DNA of 64,000 nt from Gracilimonas sp. (GCF_040218225.1 NZ_JAVJQO010000003.1:1-64000), one strand, 5' to 3'; shown: positions 34,195 to 43,812, counted from the stretch's first letter. Notes: generated from the sequence alone by a model not told the origin. Program-made: numbers and translations.

Positions 34195-36198
34195 ATGTCT
34201 CTGACAAATAAGGCCAAAGATTACATCCGAAAGCATTACAAAAAGAAAAGTGCTGCAGAAATAGCTGAGAATTTGAATCAGAGTAAAGAAGACGTTCAGG
34301 CTTTTATTGATGAAATCAGCGAGCCTTTGCCCTTTAAAAAGAAAATGGCCTTCTATGCTATCACTTTTTCCATACCGGTTCTTTTCTTTGTGATTTTGGA
34401 GGTTGTACTAAGGGGTGTAGACTATATGGGTAATACCGAGCTGTTTATAGACCCGAATATTCCGACCGATGAATATTACATGCCCAACCCCAACTTTGCA
34501 GCCCGTTATTTCTTTTACACCAAAACAATACCCAGCCCTTCCTCTGATGTTTTTTTGCAGAGCAAACCTGAGAATGCATTTCGGGTATTCGCAATGGGAG
34601 GATCAAGTGCTGCGGGTTACCCTTATGGATACAATGGCACCTTCTCCAGGATTGTAGATGATATGTTGTCTGACGCCATGCCAGACCGTGAAGTCGAAGT
34701 CGTGAATGTGGCTACTTCTGCCATTAGCACCTACACCTTGTTCGACCAGACAGATGAGCTTTTAGAACAGAAACCAGATGCCATTATGATTTATGCAGGA
34801 CATAATGAATTTTATGGCGCACTTGGAGTAGGTTCCAATGAGAACCTGGGTGGTTTCCCAGGATTCGTCCGCTTTTATCTGAAGTTGCAGCGGTTCAAGA
34901 CGTTTATGTTGTTGCGGGAGATTATTGTCGATTCCGGACAATGGCTCTCTTCTGCAGTTAGTGACGAAAAACCGGCTACAGGTACGCTTATGGAGCGTAT
35001 CATCAACAACCAGTCTATAGCGTTAAATGGTCCGGAATATGAGCTGGCTATGGTGCAATTCAAGAGTAACATGGAAGCCATTATCCAAAAGTTTGCGGAC
35101 GAAGGCATACCGGTTTATATCTCTACTATTGCCAGCAATGTAAAAGACCAACCTCCTTTTGTATCTATTGAACAAGAGAAAAACCCTCCGGCTGATGATG
35201 TTTACCAGGAAGCGCTATCTGTTTACCAAAACGGCGATTCCGTTGTTGCAAAAGAGCAATTCGAATATGCCAAGGATCTGGACGGGCTAAAGTTTCGGGC
35301 TCCATCCGATATCAACAGGATTATACAATCGCTTTCCGATTCATATCCCAATACAAAGCTGGTTCCGGTTCATGAAGCCTACGAAAAAGCATCCGCTAAT
35401 GGAATTATTGGAAACAATCTGATGCTCGAACACCTGCACCCAAATCAAACAGGGTATTTTATTATGGGGCGAAATTTTGCTGAGTCTTTACTTTCAGACT
35501 TAGAAGAACAAGGTCAGATTTCTACAGATGATTTAGAGCCAGAATCATATTTTGGTCAGATGTACATCTCCGAGTTTGATAACAGAATTGTACATCACAG
35601 GCTGCGCACCTTAAAACAGGGATTTCCGTTTATTATGGATGGAAGTGTAACACCGTACCAGTTTAGCTATAATCCGGATGGTGTTTTGGATAGCCTGGCA
35701 TTCGGAGTTGTGCATAAAGACATACGATGGGATGCTGCAAAGGTAAAACTGGGTTCTTATTATGAAGATCAGGGCAACATTGAAAAAGCCCTCCTTGAAT
35801 ATAAAGGACTCATCCGAAATCAACCGTGGAATGATTCTCCCTATGTTTACGCAGCCCGCATGCTAATCAACCAGAATGATTATGCTGCCGCCGAACCTTA
35901 TTTGCGAAAAGCCTATGAACTGGCACCACGTGAGGCCTTCATTACCAAAATGCTGGGCTCTATTGCACTGAATAGTGGGAACATAAATGATGCTATCAAA
36001 TTTCTGGAAGAATCACGGCAAGTCAATCCCAAAGACCCTCAGATGTTATATAACCTCTCCGGTGCTTATGGAACCAATCGTGAATTTCAAAAAGCGATGG
36101 AGATTGCTAATGAAGTAATTGAACTAAACCCGAATTATCCGGGTATACAACAGTGGAAACAGCAACTCGATAGAATTTTAAACTCAAGAAGAAACTAA
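34195..36198 (+). CDS. Membrane-anchored SGNH/GDSL hydrolase fused to TPR repeats
   Basis: The 667-residue protein starts with a charged cytoplasmic segment and one transmembrane helix (about residues 50-72). An SGNH-type hydrolase domain follows. Block I is AMGGSSAAG near residue 134, block III is AGHNEFYG near residue 202, and block V is EHLHPNQTGYF near residue 412 (Asp is replaced by His-Leu-His context). The last 150 residues contain TPRs, with AEPYLRKAYELAP and AIKFLEESRQVNP among them. The substrate may be an acylated polysaccharide or glycolipid at the cell surface, but this is inference. It is cotranscribed with the adenosyltransferase and glmM. Confidence 0.8.
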   Translation: MSLTNKAKDYIRKHYKKKSAAEIAENLNQSKEDVQAFIDEISEPLPFKKKMAFYAITFSIPVLFFVILEVVLRGVDYMGNTELFIDPNIPTDEYYMPNPNFAARYFFYTKTIPSPSSDVFLQSKPENAFRVFAMGGSSAAGYPYGYNGTFSRIVDDMLSDAMPDREVEVVNVATSAISTYTLFDQTDELLEQKPDAIMIYAGHNEFYGALGVGSNENLGGFPGFVRFYLKLQRFKTFMLLREIIVDSGQWLSSAVSDEKPATGTLMERIINNQSIALNGPEYELAMVQFKSNMEAIIQKFADEGIPVYISTIASNVKDQPPFVSIEQEKNPPADDVYQEALSVYQNGDSVVAKEQFEYAKDLDGLKFRAPSDINRIIQSLSDSYPNTKLVPVHEAYEKASANGIIGNNLMLEHLHPNQTGYFIMGRNFAESLLSDLEEQGQISTDDLEPESYFGQMYISEFDNRIVHHRLRTLKQGFPFIMDGSVTPYQFSYNPDGVLDSLAFGVVHKDIRWDAAKVKLGSYYEDQGNIEKALLEYKGLIRNQPWNDSPYVYAARMLINQNDYAAAEPYLRKAYELAPREAFITKMLGSIALNSGNINDAIKFLEESRQVNPKDPQMLYNLSGAYGTNREFQKAMEIANEVIELNPNYPGIQQWKQQLDRILNSRRN

Positions 36199-36204
36199 TT
36201 CAAC

Positions 36205-37554
36205 ATGGCACTAATGATTTCCGTCTCGGGCATCCGGGGCATTTTCGGTACCGACCTCACCCCTCAAAATTTAACCCGCTTTACGGCCGCTTATGGAACA
36301 TGGCTGAAGGGAGGAACCGTTGTTCTGGGCCGTGATTCAAGAGTAACAGGTAAAATCTGTGAAGATATAATAGCCGCTACATTGGCCTCAGTGGGTTGCG
36401 ATGTTATTAAAGTAGGCATAGTCCCTACCCCAACTGTAGCTATGGGAGTATTGAAACATAAGGCTGCGGGTGGAATCATCATTTCTGCGAGCCATAATCC
36501 TGCTCAATGGAATGCTTTGAAGCTGCTCAACAACAAAAGTGAGTTTTTGGATGCCGATCAGGGAAATGAAGTTATTCGTATTTCTGAAAGTGAGCAGTTT
36601 GAATATCAACCTTATGACAAGATTGGTGTAATTCGGGAAGATAAAGAACTACTCGATCACCATATCGAAAAGATTTTAGAATTACCGTATATCAATGCTG
36701 AAGAAATAGCCGCTAAAAACTTCTCTGTGGCTGTGGATGCTGTCAATGGCGCCGGTTCTGAGGCCATTCCTAAGTTACTGGAAAAGCTCGGGGTAAAAAC
36801 GGTTCATAAAATACATTGTACCCCAAACGGACTGTTTCCACACAACCCGGAACCTCTGCCCGAGCATCTCACCGAGATTTGTGAACTGGTTAAGGAAAGC
36901 AAGGCCGACCTTGGAGTCGTCACCGATCCTGATGCCGACCGGCTTGCCCTTGTTGATGAAACCGGCAAACTGTTTGGGGAAGAATACACCCAGGCCGCGG
37001 CATTTGATTTTATACTGAGTAAAAAAGCTGGTTCCTGTGCTACTAATCTTTCTTCATCCCGAATATCTGATGATGTAGCCCGGGAGTACGACCAAATTTG
37101 TCATCGCTCGGCTGTTGGAGAAATCAATGTAGTTAAGGTAATGCAGGAACAAAATGCTGTGATTGGCGGTGAAGGAAACGGCGGGGTGATTAGTCCTGAT
37201 TTACACTACGGCCGGGATGCTCTGGTGGGAATTGCTATGGTATTGCAACTGCTTACTGAAAAAGACATGAGTTCATCCGAATACCGTGCTACGCTTCCCG
37301 ATTACTACATGAGCAAAAATAAAATTCAGCTGGATGAACTGGGCAAAGATGCCGATGAAGTACTCGAGATGGTCAAGAACCATTTTTCCAGCCTTGAACC
37401 CAATACCGTTGATGGCGTTAAGGTTGATTTCGCTGAAGGGTGGGTGCATCTCAGAAAGTCTAATACAGAACCGATTATCCGGATTTACTCAGAAGGGAAA
37501 TCACCGGAAGCAGCAAAGGCTTTTGCAGGTAAAATTTTTGATTTACTTAAGTAA
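36205..37554 (+). CDS. glmM: Phosphoglucosamine mutase
   Basis: It converts glucosamine-6-phosphate to glucosamine-1-phosphate for UDP-GlcNAc and the cell wall. The phosphoserine loop SASHNPAQWNALK has the catalytic Ser at residue 96. The Mg site is DPDADRLAL from about residue 241, the sugar loop is GEGNGGVI and the phosphate-binding loop is RKSNTEPIIRIYSE. The 449-residue length is typical of GlmM. The broader alpha-D-phosphohexomutase family includes phosphomannomutases, and specificity cannot be fixed by eye. Confidence 0.88.
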   Translation: MALMISVSGIRGIFGTDLTPQNLTRFTAAYGTWLKGGTVVLGRDSRVTGKICEDIIAATLASVGCDVIKVGIVPTPTVAMGVLKHKAAGGIIISASHNPAQWNALKLLNNKSEFLDADQGNEVIRISESEQFEYQPYDKIGVIREDKELLDHHIEKILELPYINAEEIAAKNFSVAVDAVNGAGSEAIPKLLEKLGVKTVHKIHCTPNGLFPHNPEPLPEHLTEICELVKESKADLGVVTDPDADRLALVDETGKLFGEEYTQAAAFDFILSKKAGSCATNLSSSRISDDVAREYDQICHRSAVGEINVVKVMQEQNAVIGGEGNGGVISPDLHYGRDALVGIAMVLQLLTEKDMSSSEYRATLPDYYMSKNKIQLDELGKDADEVLEMVKNHFSSLEPNTVDGVKVDFAEGWVHLRKSNTEPIIRIYSEGKSPEAAKAFAGKIFDLLK

Positions 37555-37633
37555 ACCTTTTCGTACAATAATTTCTTATTGAAGTAATTAAAATCACTGT
37601 AAGCGCATCAAACTTAAAACCTGATTTGATATC

Positions 37634-38506
37634 GTGAAAAAAATACTCTCGTACATATTTCTACTTGTTCTCTTTCAAAGTGCCTGTGCACAGGAAACCC
37701 CGAACCTTCCCGAAGATGTGGTTTACTCCCAACAGGATGTTGCCATCTTTTCGAACATCATTCAAAAGTTTGAGCCGAAGAAGGATCAACCCATTAATAA
37801 ACTCATCCCGGATATAGGACGGTATTTTTTGGGGGATGAATATGTAGCACATGCCCTCGAAGTTACAGACCAAGAAAAACTGATCGTTAACCTCAGGGAC
37901 CTTGACTGTACTACCTACGCTGAAAACTTGCTGGCTCTGGCTCGCACGTTAAAATCTGAAGAAATCACTTTTGAGAGATATACGCAGGAACTTGAGAAAA
38001 TTCGTTATCGCGATGGCCAGCGTGGTGATTACCCTACCCGCCTGCACTATTTCAGTGATTGGATTTATAATAATGCTGCCAACAACCTGGTAACAACACC
38101 CGCAGATAGTTTTGGGAGCCCACTGGACATTGAAGTTAATTTTATGTCTACCCACCCTGATAGCTACAAGCATTTGCAACGAAACCCTGCTTTCATTTCT
38201 GTTGTTGCAGATCAGGAGAAGGAAATCTCCGGTAAGGATTATTTCTATATCCCAAAAGAGAACATTGACGAAAAAATGCACCTGCTCCGTGAGGGAGACA
38301 TCATCGGACTAACGACCAGCATTGAAGGGTTAGACGTAGCACACGTAGGTGTTCTGGTGGAAGTGAATGGCAAGTTGCACCTTATGCATGCATCTCAGTC
38401 AAATTTAAAAGTTGAAGTATCTGATGAACCGCTGAGTTCCTTCCTTAAGCCAAATTCAAAAAATACCGGCATTATGATTGCACGTCCGGTTGATACTATA
38501 AATTGA
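37634..38506 (+). CDS. DUF1460 protein (amidase-like), secreted
   Basis: The gene starts at GTG 37634. The product has a signal peptide ending near CAQE (about residue 19). It belongs to the DUF1460 family, which has an NlpC/P60-like papain fold and includes N-acetylmuramoyl-L-alanine amidases that act on peptidoglycan turnover products. The likely catalytic Cys is in NLRDLDCTTYAENLLALA and the catalytic His in GLDVAHVGVLVE, followed by LMHASQSN. The family placement is good; activity on muropeptides is inference. It lies between glmM and msrB, 79 bp after glmM. Confidence 0.83.
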   Translation: MKKILSYIFLLVLFQSACAQETPNLPEDVVYSQQDVAIFSNIIQKFEPKKDQPINKLIPDIGRYFLGDEYVAHALEVTDQEKLIVNLRDLDCTTYAENLLALARTLKSEEITFERYTQELEKIRYRDGQRGDYPTRLHYFSDWIYNNAANNLVTTPADSFGSPLDIEVNFMSTHPDSYKHLQRNPAFISVVADQEKEISGKDYFYIPKENIDEKMHLLREGDIIGLTTSIEGLDVAHVGVLVEVNGKLHLMHASQSNLKVEVSDEPLSSFLKPNSKNTGIMIARPVDTIN

Positions 38507-38524
38507 TTAAACATCCGTTTGCGT

Positions 38525-38977
38525 ATGCTTACCTGGAAAGACCTTAAAGATTTTGCTAAAAATGGAAATCCTGAACCACCCCGGCGGGTTGAAAAATCTA
38601 AAGAGGAATGGAAACAGGAATTAACTGGCGAGCAGTATACAATCACGCGCATGAAAGGAACAGAACGTCCTGGCTCCAGCGATATGTGTTATCGTTTTGA
38701 CCCCGGTTTATATGCTTGTGTATGCTGTGGAACAGAACTTTTTGATGGAACCACAAAATTTGAAAGCGGATCAGGATGGCCTTCATTCACCCAGCCGGTA
38801 AAAGAAAATGCTGTGAAATATGAAATGGACACCTCACACGGCATGGTACGTATTGAAGCACTTTGTAATGTGTGTGATGCACACCTGGGGCATGTATTCC
38901 CGGACGGACCAGAGCCCAGTGGGTTACGCTATTGCATGAATGCAGTTAGCCTCGAAAAAGTTGAAACCCCCGATTAA
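38525..38977 (+). CDS. msrB: Peptide-methionine (R)-S-oxide reductase
   Basis: It reduces methionine-R-sulfoxide in proteins using thioredoxin. I use ATG 38525 (MLTWKDLKDF); a TTG two codons upstream is also in frame. The zinc cysteines are CVCC and CNVC with HLGHVFPDGP between them and the end. The catalytic Cys is in RYCMNAVSLE. The product is 150 residues. A roughly 20-residue N-terminal segment precedes the usual domain. There is no MsrA domain. Confidence 0.92.
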   Translation: MLTWKDLKDFAKNGNPEPPRRVEKSKEEWKQELTGEQYTITRMKGTERPGSSDMCYRFDPGLYACVCCGTELFDGTTKFESGSGWPSFTQPVKENAVKYEMDTSHGMVRIEALCNVCDAHLGHVFPDGPEPSGLRYCMNAVSLEKVETPD

Positions 38978-38989
38978 GAAAAAACCTGC

Positions 38990-40231
38990 TTAACTAGGCG
39001 GTATATAATCTCTGGGCAACATTTTGCAGACTGTGGTATAATTCCATACCCCCTGAATTTCAAGTGCATCTTTATCCTTCAGCATTCCATTTTCAGAAAA
39101 CTCAATGCTTTCCTTATTCAATGTTATCCATGAAGTCTGGTTCAAATATTTACTTAAACCCATAATGCTATTTGGGTCATCCACACCCTTCCTGATATAT
39201 TCGACCCTGATTTCCCCATCAAATTCAAGCAGATTCTTATCTGGCTTTTTTTTGACAAAATATTCTTTCTTTACCTCACGATCCTGCACCGTTGAGGATG
39301 TAAAACCCAGCCCGGACACACTTTCTACATTATTGCCAGAATAAAATCTGTATCCAAAATAAATGGGTGGTTTCTCACTGGCTAAAGCAACCAGTAAATG
39401 CTGAAATGATCCTTCAAACAACTCTTGTCTGTTTCTTTTCCACTTTTCCCGCTGATTATTGTTCTCTGCAGTTAATTCTTCGAAAAAATAATCGGCATCA
39501 ACATTGGTTCGAACTACTCTTCCATAATCTTTAGCATGAAAATCATTTAGTTTTATGATGACCCGATACCCTGTATTATAATTCTCCATAATAAGCTCAA
39601 CGGGTTCATCTATAGAAATCACCCCAGGCTCATCACTATCAGCAAACTTAATATCTCCGGGATTTAATACATCACAGCCGGGAGCATCGCCGATATAATA
39701 GTCGGCAAATTTATCTAATCTGGAATCATCGCTTTGTGCTCTAATGCTGCTTTTTAGTGAGTTTACTAACTTTTCCAGGGAATCAGTTTTCTGCTCTAAA
39801 TACCGAACACGTTTACTAAGAGATTCTATAGAAGCGGGTTCTTCCTGCTTCGTTGAAAAGGAATTCACTACAGACTTGTTAAATAGCCTGAACGTTTGAG
39901 AAGTAGCACTTTCAAAGCCAACTAACCGCCTCATGGATCGATATCCATCTTGAGTTACAATAACTTCATAAAAACCCTTTGGAATATTCAGGCTAAATTC
40001 ACCCAATTCATTCGTGCTTGTCTTAAATGAAGTGCCTTCCAACATAACTTGAGCCCCGGATAAAGGCTCACTCGTTTCTTCATCGGTGACTGCGCCTCTG
40101 AACTCATATATGTTTACGGATGCGACCTCATTCAGCACTTCATTTGTACTTTGGCAAGAAGGCAGAATCAACACAAGCAAAACTACTACCACCAAAAAAC
40201 CATGTTTCGACAACGTCTTATTTGTAGACAC
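38990..40231 (-). CDS. Lipoprotein with carboxypeptidase-regulatory-like domain
   Basis: The 413-residue protein has a lipoprotein signal peptide with lipobox LPSC at about residue 26. Residues about 40-115 form a carboxypeptidase-D-regulatory-like beta sandwich: FRGAVTDEETSEPLSGAQV begins the domain and YEVIVTQDGYRSM closes it. A short coiled coil follows near residue 150. The remaining 240 residues are not recognised. The domain is a common surface-protein module in Bacteroidota, also present at the N-terminus of TonB receptors. It is convergent with msrB. Confidence 0.78.
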   Translation of the reverse strand: MSTNKTLSKHGFLVVVVLLVLILPSCQSTNEVLNEVASVNIYEFRGAVTDEETSEPLSGAQVMLEGTSFKTSTNELGEFSLNIPKGFYEVIVTQDGYRSMRRLVGFESATSQTFRLFNKSVVNSFSTKQEEPASIESLSKRVRYLEQKTDSLEKLVNSLKSSIRAQSDDSRLDKFADYYIGDAPGCDVLNPGDIKFADSDEPGVISIDEPVELIMENYNTGYRVIIKLNDFHAKDYGRVVRTNVDADYFFEELTAENNNQREKWKRNRQELFEGSFQHLLVALASEKPPIYFGYRFYSGNNVESVSGLGFTSSTVQDREVKKEYFVKKKPDKNLLEFDGEIRVEYIRKGVDDPNSIMGLSKYLNQTSWITLNKESIEFSENGMLKDKDALEIQGVWNYTTVCKMLPRDYIPPS

Positions 40232-40347
40232 TAAAACTATAATATTGACAGGTTAAAAAATGTTACCGTGAAACTAGGTAATTCTGCCGATTGGTAAAAA
40301 ACGATAATATATGATTAACGATTTTTTATAATCAGAACGCTAAGACA

Positions 40348-40734
40348 TTACCATGGATTTTCCAGGTCTTCGCTCTTGTAAGTATGATCCCTGAAGTGAA
40401 ACATGCTTCCTTTGGTATCTTTCAGAAGCAGGGGGTCATTCCCAAATAAGCGAAACAAAAGCGCAATAGGAGTAACAATTAGATAATAGACCAATGAAAG
40501 CAGCACCCTAGAGTTAAACCATCCCAGCCCTTCAGCCAGCTTATACCATCCCCAAACAATTCTATTACCAATGGGTGGAATAAAGGATAACAGCCCAACT
40601 ATTAAAGCCAGATAAGCGATGTTTTCGCTATCAAAAATAGCGGCTAATACCAGCAAACCCGTTACTATTACCAACTGTGTTTTTGCTGTTGCCGGGTCTT
40701 CTTTTATGAATTCCAATGAACGCGGTTCTAACAT
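40348..40734 (-). CDS. SxtJ-family membrane protein
   Basis: This is a 128-residue protein with about three transmembrane helices. I start it at ATG 40734, 1 nt after the stop of the DUF5989 gene; an upstream ATG at 40782 lies inside that gene. SxtJ-like proteins are named from the saxitoxin cluster and frequently accompany carbamoyltransferases. Visible features are the GLLSFIPPIGNRIVWGWYKL loop and a C-terminal segment ending ENPW. Its job is unknown; a membrane scaffold for the carbamoyltransferase is a guess. Confidence 0.8.
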   Translation of the reverse strand: MLEPRSLEFIKEDPATAKTQLVIVTGLLVLAAIFDSENIAYLALIVGLLSFIPPIGNRIVWGWYKLAEGLGWFNSRVLLSLVYYLIVTPIALLFRLFGNDPLLLKDTKGSMFHFRDHTYKSEDLENPW

Positions 40735-40735
40735 C

Positions 40736-40885
40736 TTAAAACAGGGTATAAATGAATGGTGCGATAGACGAGCCCCCGCCAATCACAATTAAAAATCCCA
40801 GCAAAAGCAACACGACAATTACCGGAGCCAGCCAGAATTTCTTCCGCTGCTTCATGAAGTTCCATAAATCTTTCAGTGTTTCCAT
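40736..40885 (-). CDS. DUF5989 small membrane protein (49 residues)
   Basis: This short ORF starts at ATG 40885, 3 nt after the carbamoyltransferase stop, and ends 1 nt before the SxtJ start. The translation has METLKDLWNFMKQRKKFW at the N-terminus, one hydrophobic helix rich in Val and Leu, then GGGSSIAPFIYTLF at the C-terminus. This pattern is the DUF5989 family, repeatedly found between carbamoyltransferase and SxtJ genes. Its conserved position and the tight spacing on both sides support it as a real gene. Function is unknown. Confidence 0.88.
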   Translation of the reverse strand: METLKDLWNFMKQRKKFWLAPVIVVLLLLGFLIVIGGGSSIAPFIYTLF

Positions 40886-40888
40886 AGA

Positions 40889-42739
40889 TCAATCTTTTTC
40901 AAACGTACGTTTCTTTTCCCATTCAGGCTGTTCGGTTTTCTCAAAAACATAGTCACCGATCACAAGATAATCCATTTCTGTATTCATGAAACAACGATAT
41001 GCATCTTTCGGTGTACAAACAATCGGCTCGCCACGCACATTAAAACTTGTATTTACCAGCATTCCTATTCCGGTTCGTTCCTTAAAAGCATGCAGCAACT
41101 TCCAATACCTTGGGTTTGTTTCTTTATGAACCGTTTGGATCCGGGCTGAAAAATCAATGTGCGTGATAGCCGGAAACCCGGATCGTTCAACTGCGAGTTT
41201 TTCTCTGAGTGGTAATTGGTGATAATTTTCTGGCAATTGTTTACGGTGATTCTTTTTCACTTCCTGCACCAACAGCATGTACGGCGAATCTGATTTCAAA
41301 TCAAAATATTGGTCAGCATCTTCAGCCAAAACAGAAGGGGCAAACGGCCTGAACGATTCCCGGTACTTGATCTTCAAATTCAGCTTCTTTTGCATATCAG
41401 GGTTACGCGGGTCCCCCAAAATCGAACGAGCTCCTAATGCGCGGGGTCCAAACTCCATCCTTCCCTGAAACCATCCAACTACATTTCCTTTGCCCAGCCA
41501 TTCTGCAACATTATCATACAGTTCTGATTCATCCTGTTTTTTGTACACGGGCTTGTATTTCTTGATTTGCTGGAGGATTTCAAATTCATGAAAATCAGGC
41601 CCTAAATAAGCTCCCTGCATCGCATCAGGCTTTTCCGGTTTTCTAGTCTTTCCAAAATAGATGTGATAAGCAGCTAAAGCAGCACCAACGGCTCCACCGG
41701 CATCCCCAGCTGCGGGCTGAATAAAGATCTCGTCAAAAACACCTTCGTTCTGAATAATACCATTTGCCACACAATTAAGTGCCACCCCTCCGGCAAGGCA
41801 CAGGTTTTTGGATTCCGTAAGTCTTTGTGCTTCCTTCGCCATTTTCAATACAACTTCTTCAGTCACCTTTTGAATGGCTAGCGCCAGATTGGCTTCATGC
41901 TGCTGCAGTTCCGCTTCTTCTTCTCTTTTCGGGAAGCCAAATAGCTCCTCCCACTTTTTCTCTTTCACCATTTTGAGACCGGTAGAGTAATCAAAATAAT
42001 CCTGATTCAAATAAATGGAACCATCGCCATTCAACTCAATTAAATCTGTTTTAATTTTGGATATATATTCGTCTACCATTTTGGAATTCGGATTTCCATA
42101 TGGCGCCAATCCCATCAACTTGTATTCTCCGGAGTTAACTCTGAAACCCAGGTAATAGGTAAAAGCTGAATAGAGCAAACCCAGCGAGTGCGGAAAGGTC
42201 AGTTCCCGGTGGATGGTAATATCTGTTCCTTTTCCTGAACAGATAGATGCCGTTGCCCACTCTCCAACACCATCGATAGTCAGGATTGCAGATTCTTCAA
42301 ATGGAGATGGATAAAAAGCACTGGCTGCATGACTTAAGTGATGTTCGGGAAACAACAACTTAAGTTCTTTTCGATCATAATCTCCGATTTTACCTAACTC
42401 TTCATGCATTACCCTCTTCATGAACATTTTCTCTTTCAGCCAAACCGGCATTGCAGTCATAAAAGACTTAACCCCGCGAGGCGCAAATGAAAGGTAAGTC
42501 TCAAGCAAGCGCTCAAACTTTAATAAAGGCTTGTCATAAAAAGCGATAGCATCCAGCTGGGCAAGCTCAATTTCAGCAAAATCCAGGCAATAACGAATGG
42601 CATTGGATGGAAAACCCTCATCGTGTTTTTTACGGGTGAACCGCTCCTCCTGAGCAGCAGCTAAAACCTTTCCATCCCGAATTATACATGCGGCTGAATC
42701 GTGGTAAAAAGCTGAAATTCCGAGAATAGTCATAAGCAT
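40889..42739 (-). CDS. Carbamoyltransferase (NodU/CmcH/TobZ family)
   Basis: The 616-residue enzyme has an N-terminal Kae1-like domain with LGISAFYHDSAACII near residue 5 and the metal-binding HHLSHAASAFYPS, plus CLAGGVALNCVANG. The C-terminal YrdC-like half has GRMEFGPRALGARSILGDPR, which binds carbamoyladenylate. Known members use carbamoyl phosphate and ATP to carbamoylate antibiotics, Nod factors or saxitoxin precursors. The substrate here is unknown. Start could be ATG 42739 or the ATG two codons on. It heads a tight three-gene unit with DUF5989 and SxtJ. Confidence 0.93.
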   Translation of the reverse strand: MLMTILGISAFYHDSAACIIRDGKVLAAAQEERFTRKKHDEGFPSNAIRYCLDFAEIELAQLDAIAFYDKPLLKFERLLETYLSFAPRGVKSFMTAMPVWLKEKMFMKRVMHEELGKIGDYDRKELKLLFPEHHLSHAASAFYPSPFEESAILTIDGVGEWATASICSGKGTDITIHRELTFPHSLGLLYSAFTYYLGFRVNSGEYKLMGLAPYGNPNSKMVDEYISKIKTDLIELNGDGSIYLNQDYFDYSTGLKMVKEKKWEELFGFPKREEEAELQQHEANLALAIQKVTEEVVLKMAKEAQRLTESKNLCLAGGVALNCVANGIIQNEGVFDEIFIQPAAGDAGGAVGAALAAYHIYFGKTRKPEKPDAMQGAYLGPDFHEFEILQQIKKYKPVYKKQDESELYDNVAEWLGKGNVVGWFQGRMEFGPRALGARSILGDPRNPDMQKKLNLKIKYRESFRPFAPSVLAEDADQYFDLKSDSPYMLLVQEVKKNHRKQLPENYHQLPLREKLAVERSGFPAITHIDFSARIQTVHKETNPRYWKLLHAFKERTGIGMLVNTSFNVRGEPIVCTPKDAYRCFMNTEMDYLVIGDYVFEKTEQPEWEKKRTFEKD

Positions 42740-42878
42740 CTTTAACTGGCTGTGAAGATAATAAAACTATCGCTTCAATCTTCAGGTTTCTGATGGAAAG
42801 CAAAGACAAGCATCCCAAAGTTTTTAAAGGGACTATACTTTCGTATTTTCTCGCTCAATTTTCATCATCAAGATTATC

Positions 42879-43760
42879 ATGATTATATCAATGACCGGCT
42901 TTGGCCGCGGAGAAGCCTCTGAAAATGGCATCACGGCCACGGTTGAAATCAAATCACTAAACAGCCGCTACCTCGATTTAAGCATTCGTTTACCCCAACG
43001 TCTTCAGGATAAAGAACTGGAAGTTAAAGAGCTGGTTCAGAAAACGATTAATCGTGGAAAATTAAACATTACGGTCTACCTGTCAGAATCAGAAACGGGT
43101 GAACCTTCCATCAGAATTGATGAAAAGAAAATTAAGGGTTATTCCAAAATCCTGAATAATCTTCGGGAAACAGCCGGAATTTCTGACCCTATCTCAATTA
43201 AAGATATCACTCAATTTGGTGATGTATTTATCAATGAAGAAGAAGATGAAGAGGTGCTGGAGCAGAAGTGGAAAGTTGCTGAAAAGGCTTTATCCGAAGC
43301 AGTTGAATCTCTTCTGAAGATGAGAACACAAGAAGGAAATCAGCTTAAAAAAGATTTGGTAGATCGTATAGAATTTATTGAAGATAATCTGGAGATCATT
43401 ACCAAAGAAACAGCTGGACGGGCTGAAGAAGCTCGTGATAAGCTTTTAGAGCGTATCCATAACCTGATTGAAGAAGACAAAATTGACCCTGAACGTCTGG
43501 AGCTGGAAGTGGCTATTCTTGTTGATAAGATGGATGTGACGGAAGAAATTGTGCGACTTCGTTCACACTTGAAATTCTTTATTGAAGCTGTTGAGCAACC
43601 CGATCCGGCAGGCCGAAGACTTAATTTCCTCACCCAGGAAATTAATCGTGAACTCAATACCATTGGTTCCAAAGCAAACAACTCTGATATTGCCCAGTAT
43701 GTAGTGAAATGCAAGGAAGCACTGGAACAAATCCGCGAACAGGTTCAAAACGTCGAATAA
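42879..43760 (+). CDS. yicC: YicC family endoribonuclease
   Basis: This 293-residue protein of the YicC/YloC family begins with the signature MTGFGRGEASENG and ends with NTIGSKANN and a terminal coiled-coil helix. E. coli YicC has been reported to act as an endoribonuclease. The N-terminal region and the C-terminal DUF1732 domain (EVAILVDKMDVTEEIVRLRSH) are both intact. It is the first gene of yicC-gmk-rpoZ-coaBC, a conserved order in many bacteria. Confidence 0.92.
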   Translation: MIISMTGFGRGEASENGITATVEIKSLNSRYLDLSIRLPQRLQDKELEVKELVQKTINRGKLNITVYLSESETGEPSIRIDEKKIKGYSKILNNLRETAGISDPISIKDITQFGDVFINEEEDEEVLEQKWKVAEKALSEAVESLLKMRTQEGNQLKKDLVDRIEFIEDNLEIITKETAGRAEEARDKLLERIHNLIEEDKIDPERLELEVAILVDKMDVTEEIVRLRSHLKFFIEAVEQPDPAGRRLNFLTQEINRELNTIGSKANNSDIAQYVVKCKEALEQIREQVQNVE

Positions 43761-43772
43761 AAATTAGATTTT

Positions 43773-43812
43773 AGTAGTGAGTATTGAAAAGTAACTCTAA
43801 ATACTCACTACT
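43773..43812. repeat. 13-bp inverted repeat and tandem CTCACTACTCATT before gmk
   Basis: AGTAGTGAGTATT (43773-43785) is the perfect reverse complement of AATACTCACTACT (43800-43812), with a 14-base loop. The sequence CTCACTACTCATT occurs twice in tandem from 43804 and 43819. The hairpin separates yicC from gmk; no T-run follows on the plus strand, so it is not a clear terminator. A repeat origin is likely. Confidence 0.55.
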
